Of a DNA stretch of 64,000 nucleotides, positions 16,886 through 23,740 are shown piece by piece. The stretch's first letter is position 1, and each line of letters begins with the position of its first letter. The notes under the pieces are model-generated. The model was not told where the DNA came from. It worked only from the letters and a program-made list of their open reading frames with translations, and did no database searches. The position numbers were made by a program, and so were the translations under genes. Source of the DNA: Sciscionella sediminilitoris (GTDB taxonomy: Bacteria; Actinomycetota; Actinomycetes; Mycobacteriales; Pseudonocardiaceae); the NCBI RefSeq assembly GCF_000737195.2, contig NZ_JALM01000024.1:1-64000 (forward strand), in the 5' to 3' direction.

Positions 16886-17644
16886 ATGGCGATCACGTCC
16901 GGCGGTCCGGCAGGCTCGCCGGGTATGGACATCCGCGACCGGTACCGCCCGATGCTCTGGAACACGCCGTTGTCCGAGCAGCATGCCTCCGTACTGCTCG
17001 GCGAACTCGACGCACGCGATGGACAGCGCATCGTCGACCTGGGATGTGGCTGGGGCGAACTGCTCCTGCGCGCGCTCGAACTGGCGGGACCGCGGGCGCA
17101 CGGTGTCGGCATCGAATCGGAACCCGCGCATCTCGACCGTGCCCGCGAACTCGCCGAGAGCCGTGATCTGAGCGCACAGCTCGAATTTCACACCGGCGAT
17201 GCGAGCGAATGGCGCGGGACGGCGGACCGAGTGCTGTGCATCGGCTCGACACACGCCTATGGCGGCCTCGGCGGCACACTCCAAGCCTGCGCCCGCATTC
17301 TCCCCGCCGACGGCCGCCTGCTCATCGGTGAGGGCTACTGGCTACGCCCGCCCCCTTCGCGGGCTCGGGAGATTTTCGGCGAGGAACTCGGCACACTCGA
17401 GGAACTGCTCGCCCGCTGCCGCGCGGCAGGCTGGCGGATCATGCACAGCAGCACGACCGATCAGCAGGAGTGGGACGAGTTCGAAGCCGCCTCAATGCGC
17501 GGACCGCAACGGTGGTGTGCCGAGAATCCCGGCGACCACACGGAAATCCGCGAATGGATCACCGAACGGAAGCGGACCTATCACGAGGTCTACCGCGGTG
17601 TACTCGGCTTCGCCTATCTCGTACTGGCCGCCGAACAGGACTGA
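16886..17644 (+). CDS. Class I SAM-dependent methyltransferase
   Basis: About 252 residues from ATG 16886 (ATG 16925 is an alternative). The AdoMet site DLGCGWGELLLRALELAG and the acidic GIESEPAHLDRARELAE lie in the first third. The second half (STTDQQEWDEFEAASMRG, ENPGDHTEIREWITERKR) matches a common actinobacterial stand-alone methyltransferase type whose substrate is unknown. It lies directly upstream of the peptide cassette on the same strand, but a promoter separates them, so its membership in that system is open. Confidence 0.85.
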   Translation: MAITSGGPAGSPGMDIRDRYRPMLWNTPLSEQHASVLLGELDARDGQRIVDLGCGWGELLLRALELAGPRAHGVGIESEPAHLDRARELAESRDLSAQLEFHTGDASEWRGTADRVLCIGSTHAYGGLGGTLQACARILPADGRLLIGEGYWLRPPPSRAREIFGEELGTLEELLARCRAAGWRIMHSSTTDQQEWDEFEAASMRGPQRWCAENPGDHTEIREWITERKRTYHEVYRGVLGFAYLVLAAEQD

Positions 17645-17680
17645 TCCGGGAAAACCCCTGGTCATAGATTTTACTACCTC

Positions 17681-17710
17681 TTGACCTTTCCTTGGGAATA
17701 TTCATACCTG
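17681..17710 (+). promoter_or_regulatory. Promoter of the small-peptide gene
   Basis: TTGACC (17681-17686), an 18-base spacer and TACCTG (17705-17710) fit a housekeeping sigma promoter. The predicted start lies about 40 bases before the ribosome site of the peptide gene. The local A+T content is higher than in the flanking genes. Confidence 0.6.
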
Positions 17711-17755
17711 CTGGCATCGCCTGCCAGTGAAACCCTCTCCCCAAGGAGGCCCCTG

Positions 17756-17881
17756 ATGAACGAGTTGATCGCCAAGATCGCCGAGGACCACACCTGGAGC
17801 AAGTGGGTCGCGGAGAACTCCGCGCAGGGCGAAGCGAAGGACGGCTGCATCTCATTGCCGAAGCAGGGCTGCATCAGCTAG
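17756..17881 (+). CDS. Putative RiPP precursor peptide with twin GCIS repeats
   Basis: A 41-residue peptide from ATG 17756 with an excellent ribosome site AAGGAGG at 17743-17749. The N-terminal part (MNELIAKIAEDHTWSKWVAE) is helix-prone and leader-like. The C-terminus reads DGCIS, LPKQ, GCIS: two identical GCIS tetrads with the only cysteines, C31 and C39, and the last Ser as the C-terminus. A hairpin follows, then an adenylate-forming enzyme, a small protein and an exporter. This is the pattern of a ribosomally made, modified and exported peptide. I know of no described family with this tail. It is too short for many gene callers. Confidence 0.75.
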   Translation: MNELIAKIAEDHTWSKWVAENSAQGEAKDGCISLPKQGCIS

Positions 17882-17892
17882 CCATGTCCTGT

Positions 17893-17920
17893 GGGGCCGC
17901 GGATGCTCTTCCGCGGCCCC
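17893..17920 (+). terminator. Attenuator hairpin after the precursor gene
   Basis: Stem GGGGCCGCGGA / TCCGCGGCCCC (11 bp) with a 6-base loop, 12 bases after the peptide stop and 36 bases before the next gene. With no T-tract it is probably a partial terminator, giving more precursor than enzyme transcript, as in many peptide clusters. Confidence 0.7.
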
Positions 17921-17955
17921 ATCACCCATCGCAGGCCCGATGACGAGAAGGCGGG

Positions 17956-19200
17956 ATGCCGATGCACGGCCAGCCGGATGCCAAGACTCGCGAGCGAATC
18001 CGCGACATCCCGATCTACCGTGATTCCCTTGAGCGTGGTCATTTCCCGATACTGGAGAAGACCGAGATCGCGCGTGGATTCCCGGAAAACTGGATGACCC
18101 CGCGGTTGGCCGAGGCCCTGGAAGCAGGCGAGGCCGAGTTCGTACTCTCCACCGGGACCAATCACGCGCGCATGCAGTTGATCCGCCCGCCCTACTTTCT
18201 GCTCAAGTCGTATTACCGGCTCTGGAGCGAACATCCCGATATCGCGCACACCTGGCGGGAACAGTGCAAGCGAGTCTCACTGACCACGGTGCTCGCGACC
18301 GAGCACATCGCCCGGGTCAATGCCAAAAAGCACGGCACTCAACCGGATGCACGTCCCGCACTCGCCGATCGCTGGCTCGATGAGCGGACGGTGTACCTGA
18401 ACCTCGACCTGGACCCGGCACTATGGGACCGGCCGACCGTGGAACGCATGCTCGAGGAGATTTCCCTGGTCGCCGCGAGCCTGCCGAGCGGGAACTACCA
18501 CCTCGACTGCTCCAGCTACCACCTGGCACATCTCGTCCGCAAGGTCGATGAATGGGGCTTGTGGTCGCGTTTTCCCGCTCCGGCGAGCATCATCCACGCC
18601 TACGAGTTCACCCCCGCCAATGTCCGCCGGTTCCTCGGACGGTTCTTCGACTGCGCGATCATCGATCTGTTCGGCAGCACCGAGCTCGGCTATCTGTACT
18701 ACAGCGACCGGAACGGGAACTATCACCCGTTCCTCGAGGAGATGGGCGTCGAACTCGTTCCGGTGGCCCCAGGCTCGACGATCCACAGCATCATCGTCTC
18801 CAGCGTGCGAAACCCTTATATGCCACTGATTCGGTACCGCTCCGGCGATTGCGCACGCACCAGGGACGGGAGCGCCGATCCCGCGCGGATCACTCAGTTC
18901 TGCGGCCGCGAGAAGGAACTCCTGTGGCCGGACAACGGTCTGGGGCCGGTCTCCCAAGGCGATCTGGACGGCTGGATCAGCGCGACGAGCCCGGACATCT
19001 TCACCTATCGACTGCACACCGACGGGAAATCCGCGGTACTGCGCTACACGAGCTTCGACGGTTTCGCGATCGAGCAGTCGGACATCGAGACGCTACGCGC
19101 GAAGTTTCGGAACGAGACCGGAATACCGTGCCAGCTCGAGCATGCGGCGCACATCCCCATCGGCACATCCGGCAAGTACGCCTGGATCGCGAACGAGTAG
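17956..19200 (+). CDS. PaaK/LuxE-like adenylate-forming enzyme
   Basis: A 414-residue protein from ATG 17956. ANL-superfamily signatures in the PaaK/CapK/LuxE style are visible: the phosphate loop STGT (65-68), the aromatic/acid motif DLFGSTE (237-243), PLIRYRSGD (290-298), CGRE (316-319) and a C-terminal TSGK with Lys407. Such enzymes activate a carboxylate as an acyl-AMP and pass it to a thiol or amine. Lying between a cysteine-containing peptide and an exporter, it could activate the peptide carboxyl end for ring closure, or load an acyl group on the peptide. Which of these is unknown. It is shorter than full PaaK in the C-terminal subdomain. Confidence 0.82.
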   Translation: MPMHGQPDAKTRERIRDIPIYRDSLERGHFPILEKTEIARGFPENWMTPRLAEALEAGEAEFVLSTGTNHARMQLIRPPYFLLKSYYRLWSEHPDIAHTWREQCKRVSLTTVLATEHIARVNAKKHGTQPDARPALADRWLDERTVYLNLDLDPALWDRPTVERMLEEISLVAASLPSGNYHLDCSSYHLAHLVRKVDEWGLWSRFPAPASIIHAYEFTPANVRRFLGRFFDCAIIDLFGSTELGYLYYSDRNGNYHPFLEEMGVELVPVAPGSTIHSIIVSSVRNPYMPLIRYRSGDCARTRDGSADPARITQFCGREKELLWPDNGLGPVSQGDLDGWISATSPDIFTYRLHTDGKSAVLRYTSFDGFAIEQSDIETLRAKFRNETGIPCQLEHAAHIPIGTSGKYAWIANE

Positions 19201-19213
19201 CAAGGAGAAAGTC

Positions 19214-19711
19214 ATGCCGCACAACGAAACCCCTGACCTCCGGGAATCGCTCGGCGCGCAGCTCCATGACGAGCTGGTCGACTACTTCACCGAGAAAACC
19301 GGGCACGAGCCCGGATTCGTGCAACGTCAGGTCCTCGAATGCCTTCGGTACCTTTATCTCGTGTCCAAGTACCGCGAGGAGCTCGGCGGGCTTTTCCTTC
19401 CCGTGGAACAGGAAATCGATGAGATCTGGCACTACCTGATCCTGCAGACCAGGGAGTACGCGTCGTTCTGCGCACGGCTGCCGGGCGGGATGTTCATCCA
19501 TCACCGCAGCATTTCCTATGAGAACTACCAACAGCAGCCGAGCCGCGAACAGCTCGCCGAGCAGGCGCTGCGCTGGCTTCCGCTCTACCGCGCGGAGTTC
19601 GGTCCCTTTGACGAGGGCGCGCTACCGCACTGGACCATGGTGCGCTTCCTGCACGAGCAGCTGTCGATGTCGCTCGAGGAGATCGCCGCGCTCGATGCCG
19701 CCAACGCCTGA
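19214..19711 (+). CDS. Glycine-rich-domain-like (GRDP/DUF1399-like) small protein
   Basis: A 165-residue protein from ATG 19214 (AAGGAGA upstream). The core IDEIWHYLILQTREYASFC (residues 68-86, with D69 and H73) and FIHH (H96, H97) recall the conserved DxxWHxHIxxTxxY...F.HH pattern of GRDP/DUF1399-type proteins. No catalytic role is established; the conserved His and Asp suggest metal or ligand binding. It lies 13 bases after the adenylating enzyme and overlaps the exporter gene by 17 bases, so it is part of the same operon and perhaps a modification or peptide-binding partner. Confidence 0.7.
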   Translation: MPHNETPDLRESLGAQLHDELVDYFTEKTGHEPGFVQRQVLECLRYLYLVSKYREELGGLFLPVEQEIDEIWHYLILQTREYASFCARLPGGMFIHHRSISYENYQQQPSREQLAEQALRWLPLYRAEFGPFDEGALPHWTMVRFLHEQLSMSLEEIAALDAANA

Positions 19712-21119
19712 CCGTTCGTGCATCTCGGCGATCGGCCTCGGTTCGGCCAGCACGGCCATTCTCGTTCCGATGATGGACGCGTTCATCGTGAACGTCGCCC
19801 TCCCGACCATCGCTGCGGAATTGCCTGCCGGTGCGACCGCTCTCGAACTCGTCATCGCCGGTTACGGGATAGCGTTCACCGTGCTGCTGGTACTCGGTGG
19901 CCGGCTCGGCGACCGATTCGGGCGCCGCCGGATCCTGTTGCTCGGCCTGCTGGGGTTCACCGCGAGCTCACTACTGTGCGGTCTCGCCGGGAACGCGCCC
20001 ATGCTGATCGCGGCTCGTCTTGCCCAGGGGGCGTTCGCCGCGCTCATCCCGCCGCAAGTACTCGGCACGATCCAGGCGGCGACGAGCGGACCCCGGCGCA
20101 CCCGCGCGATCAGCCGCTATTCGGCGGTCACCGGTATCTCCGCGACACTCGGGCTCGTTCTCGGCGGGTTGTTGTTGCACCTGGACCTCGGCGGAACTTC
20201 CTGGCGGAGCCTGTTCCTGATCAACATCCCGATCGGTCTGGTCTTGGCCGTGCTGATCCGGCGTACGGTCCCGGAGACACGCGCCGGGGAACCGGCCGGA
20301 ATCGACGGCAAGGGGACGGTACTGCTCGCCGGTCTGTTGCTCGCCCTGCTCGTTCCGTTCAGCTTCGGCCAAGGTTCGGGCTGGCCGATCTGGAGTCTCC
20401 TGCTGTTGGTGGCCGCCGTACCACTGGCCCTCGTATTGTGGCGGACCGAGCGCGCGGTCACCGCGACCGGTCGGCTCGCTCTGCTGCCGCCTGCCCTGCT
20501 CGGCGAACCGCGGGTGTACCGCGGTCTGCTACTGCTCGCACCGTTTCTGGCCGCGGGCGCGGGATTCCTGTACGCGTTCCCGATCACCGTGCAGGGCGGG
20601 CTCGGGCTCAGCCCACTGGCGAGCGGGCTCGCGGTCGCCCCGATGTCACTGGCCTTCTTTCTCGGCAGCTATGGCGTTCCCCGGCTGGTGCGCGTTCTGG
20701 GACCACGCATCCTCGGGGCCGGAACACTCGTCCAGGCCGGTGGGCTCGCCCTGGTTGCCTGCGTCTTCTGGTTCTGGTCCGGACAACCGCCCGGCCTTGC
20801 CATCGTGCCCGGCATGATCCTCATCGGTCTCGGGCAGGCGCTCGCCATCAGTGGAACCAACACCCTCGTCCTCGCCGCCGTGCCCACCGAACTCGGCGGC
20901 GTGGGCGGCGGCATCCTCATCACCGCCCAACAAGCGGCGATGGCACTCGGCACGGCGCTACTCGGCGGCGTCTACACCGAATCCGCACACAGCAACGGAT
21001 TCGTTCCGGCCTTCGTTCTTGTCATGATCGTGCAAATCGGCATCGCACTCGTGATCGCCGCACTGATACTGATCAGGCACCCACGAGATGTGACACACCT
21101 CATTACCGAGGAGAGCTGA
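19695..21119 (+). CDS. MFS transporter, DHA2 (EmrB/QacA) type
   Basis: About 474 residues from ATG 19695, overlapping the preceding gene. Roughly 14 hydrophobic segments are visible. Diagnostic stretches are MMDAFIVNVALPTIAAEL in the first helix, GGRLGDRFGRRRILLLGL (motif A) and the drug/proton motif C-like SATLGLVLGGLLL. It should export a small molecule using the proton gradient; by position, the product of the peptide cassette, and it may also give self-protection. A hairpin shared with tRNA-Ala ends the operon. Confidence 0.9.
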   Translation: MPPTPDRSCISAIGLGSASTAILVPMMDAFIVNVALPTIAAELPAGATALELVIAGYGIAFTVLLVLGGRLGDRFGRRRILLLGLLGFTASSLLCGLAGNAPMLIAARLAQGAFAALIPPQVLGTIQAATSGPRRTRAISRYSAVTGISATLGLVLGGLLLHLDLGGTSWRSLFLINIPIGLVLAVLIRRTVPETRAGEPAGIDGKGTVLLAGLLLALLVPFSFGQGSGWPIWSLLLLVAAVPLALVLWRTERAVTATGRLALLPPALLGEPRVYRGLLLLAPFLAAGAGFLYAFPITVQGGLGLSPLASGLAVAPMSLAFFLGSYGVPRLVRVLGPRILGAGTLVQAGGLALVACVFWFWSGQPPGLAIVPGMILIGLGQALAISGTNTLVLAAVPTELGGVGGGILITAQQAAMALGTALLGGVYTESAHSNGFVPAFVLVMIVQIGIALVIAALILIRHPRDVTHLITEES

Positions 21120-21132
21120 ACGAGCCATGAAA

Positions 21133-21165
21133 AAGAGCCCGTACTCTCTGCGAGTACGAGCTCTT
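21133..21165. terminator. Terminator shared by the exporter operon and tRNA-Ala
   Basis: AAGAGC...GCTCTT with inner CGTACTC/GAGTACG forms a strong hairpin, flanked by AAAA on one side and TCTCT on the other. It lies 13 bases after the exporter stop and 7 bases after the 3' end of tRNA-Ala on the other strand, so it can serve both. Confidence 0.85.
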
Positions 21166-21172
21166 CTCTACG

Positions 21173-21245
21173 TGGAGCCAAGGGGAATCGAACCCCTAAC
21201 CCCTGCCTTGCAAAGGCAGTGCTCTGCCAATTGAGCTATGGCCCC
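21173..21245 (-). tRNA. alaT: tRNA-Ala (TGC anticodon)
   Basis: A 73-base cloverleaf on the minus strand from GGGGCCATAGCTC to TGGCTCC with discriminator A. The anticodon loop TTTGCAA gives anticodon TGC. CCA is not encoded. In related actinobacteria it lies right beside tRNA-Ile; here they are 11.4 kb apart. Confidence 0.97.
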
Positions 21246-21261
21246 TGGCGGCGAGACCGTC

Positions 21262-21384
21262 CTACTTCGAGGTCGGAGCGGTCGCCTCGCGCCACAGGTC
21301 CGCCTCTGCCTTGGCGGCCTTGTTCTTCCGGATAACGAACAGCACGCCACCCACGATGGCGCCCAGTACGAGCAGCTTCTTCAT
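21262..21384 (-). CDS. DLW-39 family small membrane protein
   Basis: A 40-residue protein on the minus strand from ATG 21384, with ribosome site GAGGTGAGG. It reads MKKLLVLGAIVGGVLFVIRK, then a basic stretch and DLWREATAPTSK. The DLW motif and length match the DLW-39 family, a tiny conserved actinobacterial protein encoded near gyrA and the tRNA-Ile/Ala pair. Function unknown. It lies 17 bases upstream of tRNA-Ala on the same strand. Confidence 0.85.
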   Translation of the reverse strand: MKKLLVLGAIVGGVLFVIRKNKAAKAEADLWREATAPTSK

Positions 21385-21534
21385 GGTCCTCACCTCTCTG
21401 CAGCCCCAGCGCCGTCAAGTGTACCGGCCAATGCCTCGGCCAGGTTCTCGGGCATGAGGTGATGCCGGGGTGAGCCGATACTCCATTGCGGTTCGCCCGG
21501 AAGTGTGGCTTTGCCTGGTTTCCCAGCCCCTACC

Positions 21535-21563
21535 TTGACACGACCATCCTCGCTCGTCAGGAT
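21535..21563 (+). promoter_or_regulatory. Promoter before the small cysteine-protein genes
   Basis: A perfect TTGACA (21535-21540), a 17-base spacer and CAGGAT (21558-21563). The next ribosome site, AGGGAGGGG at 21593-21601, serves a 15-codon leader reading frame. Confidence 0.55.
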
Positions 21564-21609
21564 TCGTTGTAAGACCTTTCAAACTCATCAGTAGGGAGGG
21601 GCCGATCTC

Positions 21610-21657
21610 GTGAGATGCGGAACCGGACAGACCGCGAAGGCGCGTGCGCCGCGATGA
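21610..21657 (+). CDS. Possible 15-residue leader peptide
   Basis: GTG 21610 lies 8 bases after the strong ribosome site AGGGAGGGG. The frame reads MRCGTGQTAKARAPR and stops at TGA 21655-21657, overlapping the next ATG (ATGA at 21654). The only good ribosome site here serves this frame, so it may couple or regulate translation of the next gene. Coding status is not proven. Confidence 0.4.
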   Translation: MRCGTGQTAKARAPR

Positions 21658-21983
21658 GTACTTTCAGGCCACGTCACTCCAGCGCAACGCGGACCCGAGT
21701 GCAGCATGGATCTGGCTCGAGCACGCTGTTCCGCTCGGTCGCCCCGCCGCTGCTCGGCTTCGTGCAATCGGCCCGGCCGGAACGGGATCCCGACGTCGTG
21801 CACCTCACCTACGGAGCGATCAATCCGTTGCATATGCCGGAACAGGCGCCGGTGATGACGTTGTGCGGTGAGCAGTTCACGCAGGACATGGCCCGCAGTC
21901 CGGAGCCGGCGGGCGCACCGCCGTGCCCGATGTGCCTCGATATGGCGATGAACGACACGGCGAGCGTGAACTCCGCCAGTTAA
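21654..21983 (+). CDS. Small cysteine-containing protein, unknown
   Basis: A 109-residue protein if ATG 21654 is used (an in-frame ATG at 21615 would add 13). The N-terminus is basic and Ser-rich. The conserved-looking part is DVVHLTYGAINPLHMPEQ, then TLCGEQFTQDM and PPCPMCLDMAMN; C-x(n)-CPMC could bind zinc. No known family is recognised. It precedes another small cysteine protein at 22086 on the same strand, and both lie in an accessory stretch between DLW-39 and the integrated element. Confidence 0.65.
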   Translation: MSTFRPRHSSATRTRVQHGSGSSTLFRSVAPPLLGFVQSARPERDPDVVHLTYGAINPLHMPEQAPVMTLCGEQFTQDMARSPEPAGAPPCPMCLDMAMNDTASVNSAS

Positions 21984-22085
21984 TTCCTCCGACCGCCTCA
22001 TGCGTCACAACGGCAACGGAGTACGGTGATGGCCTCATTACCGGCCGCTGCGGCTGTGTGCATGTACTGATCGAGGAGGTTTTCT

Positions 22086-22322
22086 GTGGCGATGGCCAGT
22101 GTCCTTGCGGAAATGCCCGATTTGTGCGATCGAATGCTCAATGAACATCTTCCCGATTCTTCTGGACGCTGCGCCGCCTGCCGGGACGAGCTCGGCACCC
22201 AAGCCTCCTGGCCCTGCCTTACTTACACAGTCGCGGAAAAAGCACGTGCGCTCAGCACCGGCGGCAACGTGCAGCCGATCAGCCAGCCCCGCAAGGCCGG
22301 CGGCGGCAAACACTCTCGCTGA
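22086..22322 (+). CDS. Small putative zinc-binding protein
   Basis: A 78-residue protein from GTG 22086 with ribosome site GAGGAGG at 22073-22079. It reads MPDLCDRMLNEHLPDSSGRC (in part), then CAAC and SWPCLTYTVAEKARAL. The C-x2-C plus a later WPC resembles short zinc-ribbon-like proteins found widely in Pseudonocardiales and Streptomyces, of unknown function. A terminator with a T-tract follows it. Confidence 0.7.
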   Translation: MAMASVLAEMPDLCDRMLNEHLPDSSGRCAACRDELGTQASWPCLTYTVAEKARALSTGGNVQPISQPRKAGGGKHSR

Positions 22323-22340
22323 TTCACGAACTCCATAGCT

Positions 22341-22362
22341 TTCGAGGTGAATTCATCTCGAA
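22341..22362. repeat. 22-bp inverted repeat after the small-protein gene
   Basis: TTCGAGGTGA and ATTCATCTCGAA form a palindrome with one mismatch (G-T pair), 18 bases after the gene stop. It may be an operator-like site or part of the transcript end structure. Confidence 0.45.
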
Positions 22363-22374
22363 CCATATGTTTCC

Positions 22375-22404
22375 ACCGCCTGCGCGATTTCACCTGCGGG
22401 CGGT
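22375..22404 (+). terminator. Intrinsic terminator with T-rich tail
   Basis: ACCGCC/GGCGGT arms with inner complementary CGC/GCG, followed by a T-rich run up to 22426 (GTTTAGTTTCTGTTAGTTTT). This is the most classical T-tract terminator in the window. Confidence 0.75.
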
Positions 22405-22492
22405 GTTTAGTTTCTGTTAGTTTTTCGCCGAAAATAGCGTGAATACGAAATTCGCTGCTTGTTTCACGTTGAACCAGCGACGACCCGGCTGA

Positions 22493-22759
22493 TCAGCTGC
22501 CCGTGCGCTCCCGGTGCTTGCACCCCGGCCAGCAGCACGGACGACGCTTCCCTTCCGCAAGCTCCTCCCGGGTCCGGCGGATGCGGCGTTCCCGGGTCGC
22601 CTCCTGCTTGGCGTCCTCGACCCAGCAGATGAACTCGTTGCGGGCGAGCGGCGTGATGTCGGCCCAGGCATCGAGCGCCACGGCATCCGCGAGGAGCGCG
22701 TGCTCCAGATCCGTGGGCAGTTCGTGCACCACTCCACCGGCCACCCGTGTGCTGCTCAC
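22493..22759 (-). CDS. YdeI/OmpD-associated family protein, short form
   Basis: An 88-residue protein from GTG 22759. The sequence PTDLEHALLADAVALDAWAD, ITPLARNEFICWVEDAKQEATRERRIRRTREELAEGKR (in parts) is the C-terminal YdeI/OmpD-associated (bacteriocin-protection type) domain. It ends with CCWPGCKHRERTGS, a cysteine-rich tail seen in actinobacterial versions. Full proteins are larger, so this is either a compact variant or a truncated one. Confidence 0.75.
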   Translation of the reverse strand: MSSTRVAGGVVHELPTDLEHALLADAVALDAWADITPLARNEFICWVEDAKQEATRERRIRRTREELAEGKRRPCCWPGCKHRERTGS

Positions 22760-22785
22760 CGCACCAGAATACGGGAGGAACGCGA

Positions 22786-22819
22786 AAACCCCCGCTGTCG
22801 TATCGGACAGCGGGGGTTT
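22786..22819. terminator. Former tRNA-Ile terminator, displaced by the integrated element
   Basis: A 14-bp perfect stem (AAACCCCCGCTGTC and its complement) with a 6-base loop and A/T flanks. It ends 4 bases before the partial tRNA copy (attL). Before integration it would have stood just behind tRNA-Ile, so it is probably the original tRNA terminator. It also lies 27 bases upstream of the YdeI-like gene start. Confidence 0.7.
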
Positions 22820-22822
22820 GCA

Positions 22823-22867
22823 GGGTGGGCCTACCAGGACTTGAACCTGGGACCTCTTCGTTATCAG
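22823..22867. other. Left attachment site (attL), 45-bp tRNA-Ile 3' duplicate
   Basis: GGGTGGGCCTACCAGGACTT through to TTATCAG is identical to 32700-32744, the 3' half of tRNA-Ile including the T arm and part of the anticodon arm. It diverges at 22868, so it is not a functional tRNA. It marks the left end of the integrated element. Confidence 0.95.
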
Positions 22868-22980
22868 GAAACGGTTGGCCGTCGCGGGCGTCTCATGATC
22901 AACAGGCATATGCACACTGACCTGCGCGTGGACCTTCGCACCGTCTCACCCTGCTCGGGTGTTCCGGTCCGTACCAACCC

Positions 22981-23004
22981 GTCTTGTTAGCAAATCCGTT
23001 AGCA
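22981..23004. repeat. 24-bp direct repeat, left arm-type site
   Basis: GTCTTGTTAGCAAATCCGTT plus AGCA, identical to 32595-32618 in the same orientation. In the circular element the two would flank attP, as integrase or excisionase arm sites do. It contains an inner TTAGCA pair. Confidence 0.7.
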
Positions 23005-23296
23005 GACTCCCCCATCCCCTTCGTCCCTGCTACTCGCTTCGCCTCGCGGTGGCCGGGTCCAGGGTGAGCGTCAGCTCATCGCGCAGCGACGCCGAACGGC
23101 GCCCTTGATGCGGCTGCCACGAGGTAAGACGATCCCTGGCGAAGGGCTGCGGTTGATCTACAACCGAGCTTCTGACACTGTTTCGGCGGGGCAACCCTGT
23201 CAGTGAATATCAGTGGATATCCGCGAATATTCACTGACTCTCCAGGGCCAGCCTCCCCTTCAGATACCGGGTTTCCGAGCTGAAGGGATCGAGCTC

Positions 23297-23494
23297 ATGT
23301 TCATGTGGGCCGTCGTCGCTGGTTACAGTCTCTTGCTGGTTCTCGCCGCAGGTTCTGCAACTGCCGCGATATTCGCCAAGAAGCATCGCCGCGAGCATGC
23401 GGTGAAGGTCTACAAGATCACCGCTGCCGTACTCACCAGCGTGTTCGCCTTGCTCTTCGCACTCGCGCGCCTCCACGTCTGGCCTACACCGTGA
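23297..23494 (+). CDS. Small AICE membrane protein
   Basis: A 65-residue protein from ATG 23297 (an in-frame GTG at 23213 would lengthen it). It has two hydrophobic helices (WAVVAGYSLLLVLAAGSATA and TAAVLTSVFALLFALARL) around a basic loop KKHRREHAVKVYK. It may be a Spd-like spread or conjugation accessory protein, but no family is recognised. Confidence 0.55.
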   Translation: MFMWAVVAGYSLLLVLAAGSATAAIFAKKHRREHAVKVYKITAAVLTSVFALLFALARLHVWPTP

Positions 23495-23642
23495 CCCGTT
23501 GGCCGCTGGCGCTTGCGTCGGCGGGCGTCGATCGCCCCGACCACGCTTGCCCGCTCGAGCTGCCTCGCGATCGTCCCGTCTGGGGTGGGCTGGTCGCCGT
23601 GTCTTGGGTCTGATGGTTCACGTGCGAAGTGAGCAGAGCATC

Positions 23643-23683
23643 GGCCCGGCCGCCGGGAGCGTCAGCGGGAGGCGGGCCGGGCC
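23643..23683. repeat. GC-rich imperfect inverted repeat in the AICE
   Basis: GGCCCGGCCGCC and GGCGGGCCGGGCC pair with one bulge. It lies in the 246-base gap between the small membrane protein and the phosphotransferase gene, where I see no reading frame with good support. It could be a terminator or a transfer/replication site. Confidence 0.4.
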
Positions 23684-23740
23684 TCGGCGGCGCGCAGCGC
23701 CGCCCTTGATCCAATAGAGCCGAATTCGGCAAGAAGTCCG

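Noticed and set aside
16886-17644. Methyltransferase as a certain member of the peptide system
   Set aside because: A promoter lies between it and the precursor, and the protein resembles stand-alone methyltransferases; membership stays open.
22455-22468. GTTTCACGTTGAAC resembling parS
   Set aside because: Two mismatches in the second half break the palindrome, and it is 25 kb from parAB.
22823-22867. A second tRNA-Ile gene
   Set aside because: Only the 3' half is present and sequence identity stops at 22867; it is an att duplicate.
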